Part shown: positions 26,935 to 36,781 of the stretch, piece after piece
Layout of the letters: each line of letters opens with the position of its first letter
How positions within the stretch are numbered: position 1 is the first letter of the stretch
Assembly (NCBI RefSeq): GCF_019752095.1
Contig: NZ_JAIEMO010000012.1
Coordinates: 1-39,399, forward strand
From: Nitrosomonas sp.
Lineage (GTDB): Bacteria > Pseudomonadota > Gammaproteobacteria > Burkholderiales > Nitrosomonadaceae
Length of the DNA stretch: 39,399 bases
Reading direction: 5' to 3'
The notes under the pieces: generated by a model
Told to the model about the DNA's origin: nothing
What the model saw: the letters and a program-made list of their open reading frames with translations, nothing else
Databases searched by the model: none
Position numbers and translations under genes: made by a program

Positions 26935-28110
26935 ATGCCTAAACTCTCGTCCTCACTTCAGAAATACGATCAATCTGAGGTTCTATTCGACACCCACCCT
27001 GAAGTTAGTCTAAATTTTGAACACGTTCAAGATGCCATGAAGAAAGGATATCAACGACCTTTTTTACTGGTGGACAGCGACATTATCCGACATAAGTCCC
27101 GACGTTTCGTCGCTGCCATGCCCCGAGTTCACCCGCATTATGCTGTCAAAGCAAATCCAGATGAACGTGTACTCAAAACTCTAATTGAGGAAGGCGTTGG
27201 ATTTGAAATCGCCTCTATTGCCGAACTTGATCTGCTTCTCAAATTAGGCGTGCCAGCTGCTGAAATATTTTATAGTAACCCAATGAAATCCAGGGCTTAC
27301 GTAGAATATGCCGCTGCCAAAGGAGTTGAATGGTATGTGCTCGATAGCATTGAGGAGTTGCGAAAAATAGTTAGCATCAAGCCAGACGCAAAAATGTACT
27401 TACGTATCGATACACCGAATATTGGTAGCGATTGGCCGCTGGCTGGGAAATTTGGCACACACCTTGCCGATATTAATGAAATCATTCAAGAGGCTGTGAG
27501 ACTCAAAGCAGATTTGGCCGGTGTCACCTTTCATGTAGGCTCTCAATGCCGTAACCCGCAAAATTGGCGCGTTGGTATCGAACGGGCGAAAAAAGTCTTT
27601 GCTGAAATGCGACGCGTCGGCTTGAATCCTCGATTGCTGAATGTAGGTGGAGGTTATCCAGTTCGACATGTTAAACCGATTCCTTCAATCGAAATCATCG
27701 CTGAAGTCATTAACGAAGCCATTGCGGATTTACCGAAAAATATCCGCGTTATGGCAGAACCAGGCCGTTATTTAGTCTCTGATTCGGCTTATTTTGTGTG
27801 TTGCGTCGTGGGTACTGCAACGCGTAACGGAAAACGCTGGATGTACTGGGATGCGGGCATGTTTGGCGGCGTCATAGAAATGTCTGAAGGCTTACGCTAT
27901 GAAATCCTAACAGACCGAAAAGGCAATCACATTCCATGGTCAATCGCAGGCCCAACCTGTGATTCAGTCGATATCCTGATGCATGAGTTAATGCTGCCAA
28001 ACGATATACAGGAAGGAGATTTCATTTATATACCGAATGCGGGCGCTTACACCACCGCATACGCAAGTAATTTCAATGGATTTCCTTTACCTGATGTGAA
28101 AGTAATTTAG
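26935..28110 (+). CDS. Fold III PLP-dependent ornithine/lysine decarboxylase
   Basis: A 391-residue alanine-racemase-fold decarboxylase of the eukaryotic-type ODC group. The PLP lysine is Lys72 in PHYAVKANPDE; HVGSQC, LLNVGGGYP and MAEPGRYLV form the phosphate-binding and cofactor sites, and GPTCDSVD contributes the catalytic Cys342 and Asp from the partner subunit. The CDSVD form favours ornithine (or ornithine/lysine) over carboxynorspermidine or diaminopimelate. It makes putrescine (or cadaverine) for polyamine synthesis in the cytoplasm. AAGGAG lies seven bases before the ATG. A leader ORF and a strong promoter precede it, and a hairpin follows it. Confidence 0.9.
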   Translation: MPKLSSSLQKYDQSEVLFDTHPEVSLNFEHVQDAMKKGYQRPFLLVDSDIIRHKSRRFVAAMPRVHPHYAVKANPDERVLKTLIEEGVGFEIASIAELDLLLKLGVPAAEIFYSNPMKSRAYVEYAAAKGVEWYVLDSIEELRKIVSIKPDAKMYLRIDTPNIGSDWPLAGKFGTHLADINEIIQEAVRLKADLAGVTFHVGSQCRNPQNWRVGIERAKKVFAEMRRVGLNPRLLNVGGGYPVRHVKPIPSIEIIAEVINEAIADLPKNIRVMAEPGRYLVSDSAYFVCCVVGTATRNGKRWMYWDAGMFGGVIEMSEGLRYEILTDRKGNHIPWSIAGPTCDSVDILMHELMLPNDIQEGDFIYIPNAGAYTTAYASNFNGFPLPDVKVI

Positions 28111-28149
28111 GCAATTACAGGTACTCACACATACAACAACGATCCTCAT

Positions 28150-28187
28150 AAATGGTGAGATGGCAATTTGATGCCATTTCACCATTT
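28150..28187. terminator. Hairpin between the convergent decarboxylase and folA genes
   Basis: A 16-bp inverted repeat with one G-T wobble (AAATGGTGAGATGGCA and its mirror) and a six-base loop lies 40 bases after the decarboxylase stop and 40 bases after the folA stop. It could stop transcription from both sides; the T-rich tract on the plus side is modest (ATTTGTATTTG). Confidence 0.6.
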
Positions 28188-28226
28188 GTATTTGTGCCTT
28201 TAGTTCTTAGCCGCCTGAGACCTGCT

Positions 28227-28733
28227 TTATTTACGATCGAGAATGACGAAATGATACTCGATACGCGCACCATTCTCGAAAATATGCTTATCCCGCTGTA
28301 TTTCTTCCCAATCACTACGATCAAATTCCGGGAAAAATACATCACCTTCAAAATCACTCTGTATTTCAGTAACATACATTCTCTGACAAATACTAAGCGT
28401 TTGTCGATATAGCTTTTCACCACCAATAATAAAGCTTTCACGATTGATTGTGCTGCTTTCTTCGCATATCAATAAGGCATCTTGAAGAGAACTCACTACA
28501 GTCGCTCCCGGTGCTTCATAACCTAACTGTCTGGTAATAATAATATTTTCTCGCCCAGGCAATGGCCTGCCAATAGATTCATAGGTTTTTCTTCCCATCA
28601 CAATGATTTGCCCCATCGTCAGGAACTTAAAATGCTTAAGATCAGCCGGTATATGCCATGGTAACTGATTATTCTTGCCAATGACTCGATTCTTAGCCAT
28701 GGCAACCAAGATAGACAGACGCGCTAAAGTCAT
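28227..28733 (-). CDS. folA: Dihydrofolate reductase
   Basis: A 168-residue DHFR reducing dihydrofolate to tetrahydrofolate with NADPH. Motifs are [25 protein letters not shown] in its usual place (the Trp and Asp of the active site), [19 protein letters not shown] and [11 protein letters not shown]. The start ATG overlaps the thyA stop in an ATGA, so the two are translationally coupled; ThyA makes the dihydrofolate that FolA recycles. Length is normal. Confidence 0.96.
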   Translation of the reverse strand: MTLARLSILVAMAKNRVIGKNNQLPWHIPADLKHFKFLTMGQIIVMGRKTYESIGRPLPGRENIIITRQLGYEAPGATVVSSLQDALLICEESSTINRESFIIGGEKLYRQTLSICQRMYVTEIQSDFEGDVFFPEFDRSDWEEIQRDKHIFENGARIEYHFVILDRK

Positions 28734-29524
28734 ACGGCCACAGGTGCTTTTATTGCGGGATGGGGATCATAGCTCTCCAAAACAAAATCCTCATATTCAA
28801 AATCAAAGATTTTTTGTATCTCCGGATTTAACCTCATAACGGGTAATGATCGTGGCTCACGCGATAACTGTTCATGCACTTGTTCCAAATGATTCAGATA
28901 GAGATGTGCATCGCCTAACGTATGGATGAAATCTCCCAACTCGAGATGACAAACTTGCGCAATCATCATCGTTAGCAATGCGTACGAAGCAATATTAAAT
29001 GGCACTCCCAAGAAAATATCCGCGCTTCGCTGGTAAAGCTGACACGACAGTCGATTATCTGCCACATAGAATTGAAAAAGGGCATGGCACGGAGGCAATC
29101 GCATTTCGTGCAATTCACCTACATTCCATGAGGAAACCAGCATACGCCGTGAATCAGGTGTATTTCCAATCTGTTCGATTACTTGTTGAAGCTGATCAAT
29201 TTGGCGTCCATCTGCGCGTGTCCAGGAACGCCATTGATGACCGTAAATAGGTCCCAAGTCACCATTTACATCAGCCCACTCATCCCAAATAGAAACACCG
29301 TGTTCATGTAGATAGCGTATATTGGTATCGCCCTGAATAAACCATAGCAATTCGTGAACAATTGACTTTAAATGACACTTCTTGGTTGTTATTAATGGGA
29401 AACCATTATTTAGATCAAAACGCATTTGATGACCAAAAACTGATAATGTACCAATGCCTGTTCGATCTGATTTTCGAAAACCATGATCAATAACATGTTG
29501 CATTAATTCGAGATATTGACGCAT
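28730..29524 (-). CDS. thyA: Thymidylate synthase
   Basis: A 264-residue ThyA, the same length as the E. coli enzyme. It methylates dUMP to dTMP using methylene-tetrahydrofolate. The nucleophile is Cys146 in [13 protein letters not shown]; other motifs are [31 protein letters not shown] and [19 protein letters not shown]. First gene of the thyA-folA pair. It is divergent from the M17 aminopeptidase gene across a 168-bp gap that holds a TATAAT on the plus strand at 29604-29609. Confidence 0.97.
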   Translation of the reverse strand: MRQYLELMQHVIDHGFRKSDRTGIGTLSVFGHQMRFDLNNGFPLITTKKCHLKSIVHELLWFIQGDTNIRYLHEHGVSIWDEWADVNGDLGPIYGHQWRSWTRADGRQIDQLQQVIEQIGNTPDSRRMLVSSWNVGELHEMRLPPCHALFQFYVADNRLSCQLYQRSADIFLGVPFNIASYALLTMMIAQVCHLELGDFIHTLGDAHLYLNHLEQVHEQLSREPRSLPVMRLNPEIQKIFDFEYEDFVLESYDPHPAIKAPVAV

Positions 29525-29692
29525 TCTTATTTGAAACTCCCTATTCAGATTTTTTTAATCCATCCGCAACGGGCTATCCCAGCCACAGCGTACATAACAC
29601 GTATATAATAGCAGCATTATCTGCAATCACTCTTTTTGCAATGACTCTCGATATCGTTACACAAAAAATAATATTTGACAGGAAAGCTCTCA

Positions 29693-31153
29693 ATGCTGGC
29701 ATCTCTTTTCCAGAATACATCACCTATTGATCAATCAATTAAAACACCTCACATTCTCGTAGTACTTCCCAAGCTAGACAAATTACCCAAGAAATACAGT
29801 ATTCCCGGTGAAGAGTCTCTGGACAAACTATTATTGCGTCGAAATATGCAATTAACTGATCTTGACGAAACGCCTGTGTGCGCAAATCTCCCGAATGGTG
29901 AATTATGTGCTTGGGTTATGCTTGATACTAGCAAATCTATTTTCGAGCAACAAACTAGTTTACGCAAGACAATAAAGTTGCTGCTTTTAGAAAATCCAGC
30001 TGAAATACATATTGCTGTTTATGGCACGCTGCAACAAAAAAGAAGCTTTGCTGAACTGGCTGTTTACACAGTTTGGATCAATGGCGCTGTACTACCGGTA
30101 CGCAAAAGCAAACCAATTCGGAAACCGCTGGCTAAGATGTTTCTATATGGCCACCACGATGCCAATAACTTTTCCTTGCAACGTGCATTAGCGGAAGGGA
30201 ATCTATTAGCAAGAGGACTCACTGCCCTTCCTGCAAACGAATTAATGCCAAAGACTTATCGACAGCAAATTAAGAAGCTGGCTGAAAATGAAGGATGGAA
30301 GTACCAAGAATTTGATTTTAACAAATTAAAAGAAATGGGAGCCGGTGCTTTTGTCGCAGTGGCGCAAGGTAGCGAAACAGAAGATGCCGCTATTGTGCAT
30401 TTACAACACAACTGTAAGCCTAGTTCCCAAAATAAAAACATTGCTATTGTCGGCAAAGGTATTTGCTTCGATACCGGTGGTCACAATATAAAACCAGCTC
30501 GCCATATGCAAGGTATGCACGAGGATATGAATGGCTCCGCCGTTGCATTAGGCATTTTGCTTGCAGCTACACGAGCAGAAATATCCGTCACAATTGATTG
30601 TTGGCTTGCCATTGCACAAAACCATATCGGTCCGCGCGCCTATAAGCAAAACGATATTATTTCGGCATTAAACGGATTGTCGATTGAAATCGTACACACT
30701 GACGCAGAAGGTCGAATGGTATTGGCAGATACTTTGACTTTAGCGCGGCAACAAAATCCAGATCTAATTATTGATTTTGCTACTTTAACAGGTAGCATGA
30801 AAACAGCGATAGGATCTCGATATAGCGGTGTTTTCAGCAATCGAGATGATTTATGTCAGAAAGCAGTCATCGCAGGGATGAAAAGTGGAGAACGTGTTTG
30901 CGTTTTTCCGATGGATGCAGATTATGAGGAGAGTCTTGAAAGTGATATCGCCGATATCAAACAATGCGAATTAGACGGAGATTTCGACCATATTCTTGCA
31001 GCGTGCTTCTTAAAGCAATTCATAGACAATACGCCATGGCTACACATGGATTTATCCGCAAGTAGCCACAAAGATGGCTTGGGTGCCATTAACAGCGAAA
31101 TCACAGGATTTGGCGTTAGTTGGGCTATTGAATTTCTTAAAAATATCGAATAA
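29693..31153 (+). CDS. M17 family (leucyl) aminopeptidase
   Basis: A 486-residue two-domain metallopeptidase. The catalytic part keeps all metal ligands and active residues of PepA: the Lys and Asp in GKGICFDTGG, the Lys in NIKP, the Asp in EDMNGSA, and the Asp, Glu and Arg in HTDAEGRMVLAD. The PepA consensus has Asn where this protein has His just before TDAEGR. NELMPKTYRQQIKKLAE marks the domain join. It should cleave N-terminal residues from peptides in the cytoplasm using two divalent metals. The ATG at 29693 with AGGAAAG upstream is preferred over the TTG at 29675. Confidence 0.88.
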   Translation: MLASLFQNTSPIDQSIKTPHILVVLPKLDKLPKKYSIPGEESLDKLLLRRNMQLTDLDETPVCANLPNGELCAWVMLDTSKSIFEQQTSLRKTIKLLLLENPAEIHIAVYGTLQQKRSFAELAVYTVWINGAVLPVRKSKPIRKPLAKMFLYGHHDANNFSLQRALAEGNLLARGLTALPANELMPKTYRQQIKKLAENEGWKYQEFDFNKLKEMGAGAFVAVAQGSETEDAAIVHLQHNCKPSSQNKNIAIVGKGICFDTGGHNIKPARHMQGMHEDMNGSAVALGILLAATRAEISVTIDCWLAIAQNHIGPRAYKQNDIISALNGLSIEIVHTDAEGRMVLADTLTLARQQNPDLIIDFATLTGSMKTAIGSRYSGVFSNRDDLCQKAVIAGMKSGERVCVFPMDADYEESLESDIADIKQCELDGDFDHILAACFLKQFIDNTPWLHMDLSASSHKDGLGAINSEITGFGVSWAIEFLKNIE

Positions 31154-31173
31154 GAAATGTTACAAATTTCTTA
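31151..31173. terminator. AT-rich hairpin between the convergent aminopeptidase and transglycosylase genes
   Basis: TAAGAAAT and ATTTCTTA (31151-31158 and 31166-31173) form a perfect 8-bp stem around a seven-base loop, beginning at the stop codon of the aminopeptidase gene. The stem is weak and there is no long T-run, so termination here is only a suggestion. Confidence 0.35.
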
Positions 31174-31200
31174 AATAAAGCTTGCACCGTACCGCAAACA

Positions 31201-32487
31201 CTACCCTTTCAGCATAACCAGTTTCTGCCCTATGGACAAATTCTCATCGCTATTATTCCAGCGTTTAATCTGATCAACTGTTGTGCGATAACGCTTTGCA
31301 AGTTCAGACAAGGTATCCCCTTTTCTCACAACATAAATAAGCGATTGATCACGTTGCGCCCGCTTCTTCCATGAAGAATTATTTACTCGACTCTCCGCCA
31401 CAATTTGAGGCACTAATATTTTTTGCCCTAGCGTAATATTTTTATTTCGGGCAATCCCATTAATTGCTTGTAACTGTCTTACAGTAGTCTCATGCCGGGC
31501 AGCAATCTCACTAATTTTTTCCCCTTTCTTGACCCGATAGAATTGCCATGAAATACGAGGATCATGGTAAGTTGCTAAATTCCTAACAAATACTTCTTTC
31601 TTTTCTTTAGGTATCAACAAAGTACGAGGTTGATCATTCACTTTTATAACATAACGATTATAGGCTGGATTCAATGCGGTGAATTCGACTTCTGAAATAT
31701 TAGCAAGGCGTGCAACCAGTGGAATATCGATGTGATCATGGATTTTGACCGTATCAAAATACGGTCGATTCGGTACCGGTCGTAGCTGCAAGCCATATTT
31801 TTTAGCATTAACAACAATATCCTTCATTGCTAATATCTTGTAAACATAATGCTTTACCTCGACTGGCAAATTCACATCATAAAAATTAATAGACCTTCCT
31901 TTGTGTATGTGCTTTGCCAAAACTTTACTTACCGCACCCTCCCCCAAATTATAAGCCGCTAATGCCAATTTCCAATTATCAAATCTTTGATAAAGATATT
32001 GAAGGTAATCAAGAGCCGCCTGTGTTGACGCCAGAATATCGCGTCGGTCATCATGCCAAACTGTTTGCTCCAAACCCATAATTCGTCCAGTCTCAGGTAT
32101 AAATTGCCATAAACCTGCTGCCTGCTTATTTGATTTAAGCAAAGGATCATAAGCGCTTTCTATTATCGGCAGCAATGCTATTTCCATCGGCATGCCGCGG
32201 CGCTCAACTTCCTCCATTATATAAAATAAATAACGTTCCCCATTTGTAACAATGCGATTAAATGCTTGGGGGTTCTGTATATATGAGGCTGCAATTTTGC
32301 GAATTGCCTTGTTATTCGGAGGAAGTGCCAATGCAAATCCACTACGAACGCGTTCCCACAAATTTGAGTGATATTGAGCTTTGTCGTGCAGTAATCGATC
32401 TGCAAATGCGTTAAACGATAAGAAAGAAGACGTAGCGAAAATTAGCAGGAGTAATATAGCAGAAAAAATATTTCTTTGTAAAATCAT
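31201..32487 (-). CDS. mltD: MltD-like membrane-bound lytic transglycosylase
   Basis: A 428-residue exported enzyme. Residues 1-29 are a signal or anchor sequence ending AFA. The SLT domain (about 95-220) has the catalytic Glu in LLPIIESAYDP, then AAGLWQFIPETGR and LALAAYNLGEGAV. Two LysM peptidoglycan-binding modules follow: one around 315-360 (YRVKKGEKISEIAARHETT) and a terminal one (YVVRKGDTLSELAKRYRTT). It cleaves murein glycan strands to 1,6-anhydro products. There is no lipobox Cys near the start, unlike E. coli MltD, so the protein may be free or N-terminally anchored. No Shine-Dalgarno is visible before the ATG. Confidence 0.88.
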   Translation of the reverse strand: MILQRNIFSAILLLLIFATSSFLSFNAFADRLLHDKAQYHSNLWERVRSGFALALPPNNKAIRKIAASYIQNPQAFNRIVTNGERYLFYIMEEVERRGMPMEIALLPIIESAYDPLLKSNKQAAGLWQFIPETGRIMGLEQTVWHDDRRDILASTQAALDYLQYLYQRFDNWKLALAAYNLGEGAVSKVLAKHIHKGRSINFYDVNLPVEVKHYVYKILAMKDIVVNAKKYGLQLRPVPNRPYFDTVKIHDHIDIPLVARLANISEVEFTALNPAYNRYVIKVNDQPRTLLIPKEKKEVFVRNLATYHDPRISWQFYRVKKGEKISEIAARHETTVRQLQAINGIARNKNITLGQKILVPQIVAESRVNNSSWKKRAQRDQSLIYVVRKGDTLSELAKRYRTTVDQIKRWNNSDENLSIGQKLVMLKG

Positions 32488-32640
32488 CTATATATTTTTT
32501 TATAAATCCATGTCGTATGACAGGATATATAAAAATTTGCTCTTTGCAAACTGTTTTCTTCATACTGATATGCCGAAAAAGAAAATTTACACTAATAAAT
32601 CATAAGACTACCAATATACCTTCATGTTAATAATTAATAA

Positions 32641-33060
32641 TCATTCTCGAATGTTTAACTGCCCTGAAAATTCTGGCATTAGAATCATGGATTTAGATTT
32701 CCATCCTTTTTTATGATGATCAACGATAATATTCGTAAAAATGCCACCACGCACATAAAAACGCGCTATCAATCGAATATACCTCGGCTTTAAAACTGCA
32801 ACGAGATCATCGAGAATCATATTTGTCACAGCCTCGTGAAACACTCCATCATCTCGGTATGACCAGATATATAATTTTAAGCTTTTAAGTTCAATGCATT
32901 TTTTATCTGGAATATAATCCAAAACCAGAGTCGCAAAATCTGGCTGCCCTGTTTTGGGGCACAAACAAGTAAATTCAGGAATTTCCATGTGAATGCGATA
33001 ATCCCGATTCATAAATGGATTTGGAAATGTTTCAAGGGTTTTCTCAGGTTTACTAGCCAT
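32641..33060 (-). CDS. queF: NADPH-dependent 7-cyano-7-deazaguanine reductase
   Basis: A 139-residue short-form QueF that reduces preQ0 to preQ1 in queuosine synthesis. [14 protein letters not shown] provides the nucleophile Cys34 and general acid Asp41, exactly seven residues apart as in the B. subtilis enzyme. [20 protein letters not shown] is the QueF motif with His75-Glu76; the usual SFRNHGIFHE is altered to [10 protein letters not shown]. It forms a tunnelling-fold oligomer in the cytoplasm. It is divergent from smc across 93 bp. Confidence 0.93.
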   Translation of the reverse strand: MASKPEKTLETFPNPFMNRDYRIHMEIPEFTCLCPKTGQPDFATLVLDYIPDKKCIELKSLKLYIWSYRDDGVFHEAVTNMILDDLVAVLKPRYIRLIARFYVRGGIFTNIIVDHHKKGWKSKSMILMPEFSGQLNIRE

Positions 33061-33108
33061 TCTTCATACTCATATCTAAATTAATTCGGTTACAATATTA
33101 ACTGCGTG

Positions 33109-33144
33109 ATGCGCCTTGCCTATTATAACTGCCTTATCTCATAA
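33109..33144 (+). other. Decayed duplicate of the smc start (11-codon frame)
   Basis: ATGCGCCTTGCCTAT at 33109 repeats, with two mismatches, the first five codons of smc (TTGCGTCTTGCCTAT at 33154). The copy is 45 bases upstream, in the same frame, and ends in TAA at 33142-33144 after 11 codons. It has a normal ATG whereas smc itself has TTG. It may be a leftover of a tandem duplication or a short upstream ORF that hands ribosomes to the smc start nine bases further on. Confidence 0.4.
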
Positions 33145-33153
33145 ACAAAAAAA

Positions 33154-36100
33154 TTGCGTCTTGCCTATATCAAGCTAGCCGGCTTCAAGTCCTTTGTAGA
33201 ACCAACTACCATCCCAGTTTCCCACGATCTTGTGGGTATTGTCGGGCCAAATGGCTGTGGAAAATCAAACGTCATAGACGCGGTACGATGGGCATTAGGA
33301 GAATCAAAAGCTTCGGCTCTAAGGGGAGATTCGATGCAAGATGTCATATTTTCAGGGTCGGAGAATCGAAAAGCTATTGGGCGTGCCAGTGTTGAAATTG
33401 TATTTGAGAATCACTTAAAAAAAATAACTGGCCAATGGTCCAGTTATACCGAAATTGCAATTAAACGTGTGCTCCAGCGGAATGGTATTTCAAGTTATTT
33501 CATCAACAACCTTCAAGTACGACGACGTGATATTTCTGATCTTTTTTTGGGCACCGGTATAGGCAGTCATGGTTATGCCATCATCGAACAAGGCATGATT
33601 TCACGGATCATAGAAGCAAAGCCTTTGGAATTAAAGAGTTTCCTAGAAGAAGCAGCAGGGATCTCTCAGTATCGAGAAAGAAGACACGATACTTCGTTGC
33701 GTCTGACTGAAACTAGAAAAAACCTAATACGTTTAGAAGATCTCCGCCAGGAATTAGAAACCCAATTGCATCATTTCGAAATACAGGCAAATATTGCTAC
33801 ACAGTATCAATTATTGCAGAGTGCAATGCATAAGTCACAATCCTTGCTGTGGCTACAGCGTAGAGCAGATGCCATGCGCCAACGTGATGCTGCAAGAAAA
33901 GAAATTCAGAAACTTACAACGGAATTGGAGAACACACTTTCGGTTCAACACAATGCGGAAAAAGATTATGGAGTTGTTCGTAAGAAAGAACAGGCCATCA
34001 ATGAACAACTGCTTCAAATACAAGGGCAATTATATTCTTCCGACGCTGAAATAGGACGCTTACAACAAGAGATAACCCATTTAAGAAGCACACAAGATCG
34101 CTTAACGCAGCAAATTCAGCAAACAGGAGCTCAACTTCAAAAAAGCCATCAATTAAAAGAAACAAAATTAGAAAATCTTCGACACTGGCAGCAGGAAAAA
34201 ACAGATGCTGAGCTATCTAATCAACGTAGCGTTCTTGCTCATGACGAGGAAAACAATAAACTTCCAGCTGTTGAAACTGAGTCCTTCAGCCGCCAGAAAA
34301 AATTAAACAAATACCGACGCAGCCTTTTAATTCTTGAACAAACCAATCAGCTTGAAGAAAATCATCTTACACATGCAAAAAAAAACATTCAACAATTAGA
34401 AACTCGACTTGCACGCTTATCACATGAACAAAATGAATTAATCACGATTGAACCATCCATTCTGATTGAATTACAGTCAGAAACTGAGCAAACCGATCGC
34501 GCTCTCAAAGATGGAGACCTGAAACGTCAAAGCTTAGAAAATCACTTGTCTGAGGCAACCAATAATAAAGAAAAAATTACTAACAAAATTCAGGAGCTGC
34601 AGCATGCATTATCTCAGGCTATTGCTCGCTTTTCCGCACTAAACAACTTACAGAAAAGACTTAATAATGATCAGGATTTCAATGCATGGCTCAGCAAGCA
34701 TCAACTGGATCTATTACCCCGTTTATGGCAGAAAATATATATCCCACCAGAATGGGAAAATGCTCTGGAAGCAGTATTACGCGAACGACTCAACAGTATT
34801 GAATCCGAACAACTGGATAATGTTTTAAATTGGATTGATGACGCACCGAATTTAAAATGGACAATTTTTGACAAGAATCCATCCATTTTATCGGACGCAG
34901 TACCACCATCAGCGACGAATAGCCTAATAAACTGCAAAAAACTGCTTGTTTTTCTCACAGTTGACCAACCTGAAATCAAATATGTTTTAGAAAATTGGCT
35001 ATATCCGATTTATGTCGTAGAAGACGTAAAAGAAGGTCTTATTAAACGGACTGCTTTAAAACCAGATGAAATAATTGTAACTCGGCAAGGACATATCATT
35101 ACCCGAAACAGCTTAACCTTTTATGCACCTGATTCAGATTTGCACGGCGTATTGTCTAGACAACAAGAACTGATACAAATACAAACAGAAATTGATCAGC
35201 ATGAATTATTTCTTAAGAAGCAACGCATCTTATTATCAAAAGTAGAACATCAGTGTGCAGAACTGGTGAATACCATCCATTCCGTTAACGGAGATAGCAA
35301 ACTATTACATGAACAGTGGCACAAACTACAGCTTGAAATTGTTAAACTCACCCAAGCTAATGAACGCACGACCCATCGCCAGGAGCAAATTAATTCCGAA
35401 TTGACTGAAATCAAACAAATACTGGCTTATGAGATTTCACAACAAGAATCTGCGAAAACAAGATTTGAAAATAATTTGATACAAATTGAGAAGCTCAAGA
35501 ATGATGTAAAACAAGTCCAATCCGCCTGGGAAGCTACCGATCATACACTTGTAAATTTACGCAATAAGATACTGCAATCCGCGCAAAAAGTACAAGAAAC
35601 TGCCTTTCATATAAAAACTTGCCAGAACAAAATCATTGAAATTGAAACTCACATCCAAACTACTGATGAAGATCTTCAGAAATTCACAGAGAGTCATGCC
35701 AATCTGCTCAAGGAAAAGGAAGAATTCGACACAAATCGAGTCAATTCTCTGCTACAAAACGCTCAAGCACAACGCAAATTAGTCGAGCAAACTGCATTAC
35801 AAGTACGTCAAGAAGTTAGTAATATCGCAAGAAATTTACGGGAAATAGAAAATACCCGCATGACATCAGAACAAGAATCTTACTCATTGCGAGAAACCAT
35901 GAATAAGTTACAGCTCAAAGAACAAGCTGCCGCAATTGCAATGAACCAATTTGATGCTCTGATCAATGATGCAGATATTGAAATGGAATTTCTGTTACCA
36001 CTCATTAACAAAAAAAATACGACAGCATTAGAATCTGAGATTGATCAGCTCAATACAAAAATTACAGAGCTTGGCCCTGTCAATCTTGCGGCATTAGAAG

Positions 36101-36690
36101 AACTTAAAATTGCTCGCACTCGAGAATCCAATTTACTGATACAGTTACATGACATCAATGCAGCCATCGCCACTTTAGACAATGCCATTCTGCAGATAGA
36201 TCGCGAAACTCAAAAGCGTCTACAAGAAACCTTTATTTTGATAAATAATTATCTGGACGATATTTTCCCAGTCATATTTGCCGGCGGGAAAGCTAAACTA
36301 GAATTTTGTGATAACAAAATTCTCGATGCAGGCCTACTGTTGATGGCGCAGCCGCCAGGAAAAAAGAACAGCTCTATACATTTATTATCCGGTGGAGAAA
36401 AAGCGCTCACAGCATTGGCATTAATTTTTTCATTATTCCGATTAAATCCAGCTCCATTTTGCTTACTGGATGAAGTAGATGCACCGCTTGATGACAGCAA
36501 TACCAGGCGATTCTGTGAAATAGTGAAAAACATGGCCAGACACACCCAATTTTTATTTATCAGTCACAATAAGATAACCATGGAGATGGCACAGCGATTA
36601 ATTGGAGTTACAATGCAGGAACAAGGTGTATCAAAAATAGTAGCTGTCGATCTCGCTGATGCAATTAATATGGGGAAACGCAGCCTGTAG
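33154..36690 (+). CDS. smc: Chromosome segregation protein SMC
   Basis: An 1178-residue condensin ATPase. The N-terminal head has the Walker A GPNGCGKS (31-38) and the start MRLAYIKLAGFKSF typical of the family. Two long coiled-coil arms flank a hinge at about 510-650. The C-terminal head has the signature LLSGGEKALTALAL and Walker B CLLDEVDAPLDD. It compacts and segregates the chromosome together with ScpA/ScpB, encoded elsewhere. The only in-frame start is TTG at 33154, with no Shine-Dalgarno. zipA follows after 91 bp. Confidence 0.96.
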   Translation: MRLAYIKLAGFKSFVEPTTIPVSHDLVGIVGPNGCGKSNVIDAVRWALGESKASALRGDSMQDVIFSGSENRKAIGRASVEIVFENHLKKITGQWSSYTEIAIKRVLQRNGISSYFINNLQVRRRDISDLFLGTGIGSHGYAIIEQGMISRIIEAKPLELKSFLEEAAGISQYRERRHDTSLRLTETRKNLIRLEDLRQELETQLHHFEIQANIATQYQLLQSAMHKSQSLLWLQRRADAMRQRDAARKEIQKLTTELENTLSVQHNAEKDYGVVRKKEQAINEQLLQIQGQLYSSDAEIGRLQQEITHLRSTQDRLTQQIQQTGAQLQKSHQLKETKLENLRHWQQEKTDAELSNQRSVLAHDEENNKLPAVETESFSRQKKLNKYRRSLLILEQTNQLEENHLTHAKKNIQQLETRLARLSHEQNELITIEPSILIELQSETEQTDRALKDGDLKRQSLENHLSEATNNKEKITNKIQELQHALSQAIARFSALNNLQKRLNNDQDFNAWLSKHQLDLLPRLWQKIYIPPEWENALEAVLRERLNSIESEQLDNVLNWIDDAPNLKWTIFDKNPSILSDAVPPSATNSLINCKKLLVFLTVDQPEIKYVLENWLYPIYVVEDVKEGLIKRTALKPDEIIVTRQGHIITRNSLTFYAPDSDLHGVLSRQQELIQIQTEIDQHELFLKKQRILLSKVEHQCAELVNTIHSVNGDSKLLHEQWHKLQLEIVKLTQANERTTHRQEQINSELTEIKQILAYEISQQESAKTRFENNLIQIEKLKNDVKQVQSAWEATDHTLVNLRNKILQSAQKVQETAFHIKTCQNKIIEIETHIQTTDEDLQKFTESHANLLKEKEEFDTNRVNSLLQNAQAQRKLVEQTALQVRQEVSNIARNLREIENTRMTSEQESYSLRETMNKLQLKEQAAAIAMNQFDALINDADIEMEFLLPLINKKNTTALESEIDQLNTKITELGPVNLAALEELKIARTRESNLLIQLHDINAAIATLDNAILQIDRETQKRLQETFILINNYLDDIFPVIFAGGKAKLEFCDNKILDAGLLLMAQPPGKKNSSIHLLSGGEKALTALALIFSLFRLNPAPFCLLDEVDAPLDDSNTRRFCEIVKNMARHTQFLFISHNKITMEMAQRLIGVTMQEQGVSKIVAVDLADAINMGKRSL

Positions 36691-36781
36691 GCCGTAACCT
36701 AATGATTGTTTTAAGTCGTATAAAAAAATGACATAATCTGCTGTGCCAAACAGTAACTTTAAGAAATAGCAAGGAGATAAT

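Noticed and set aside
28152..28412. 86-codon plus-strand frame after the decarboxylase
   Set aside because: It begins within the terminator hairpin and runs antisense to folA.
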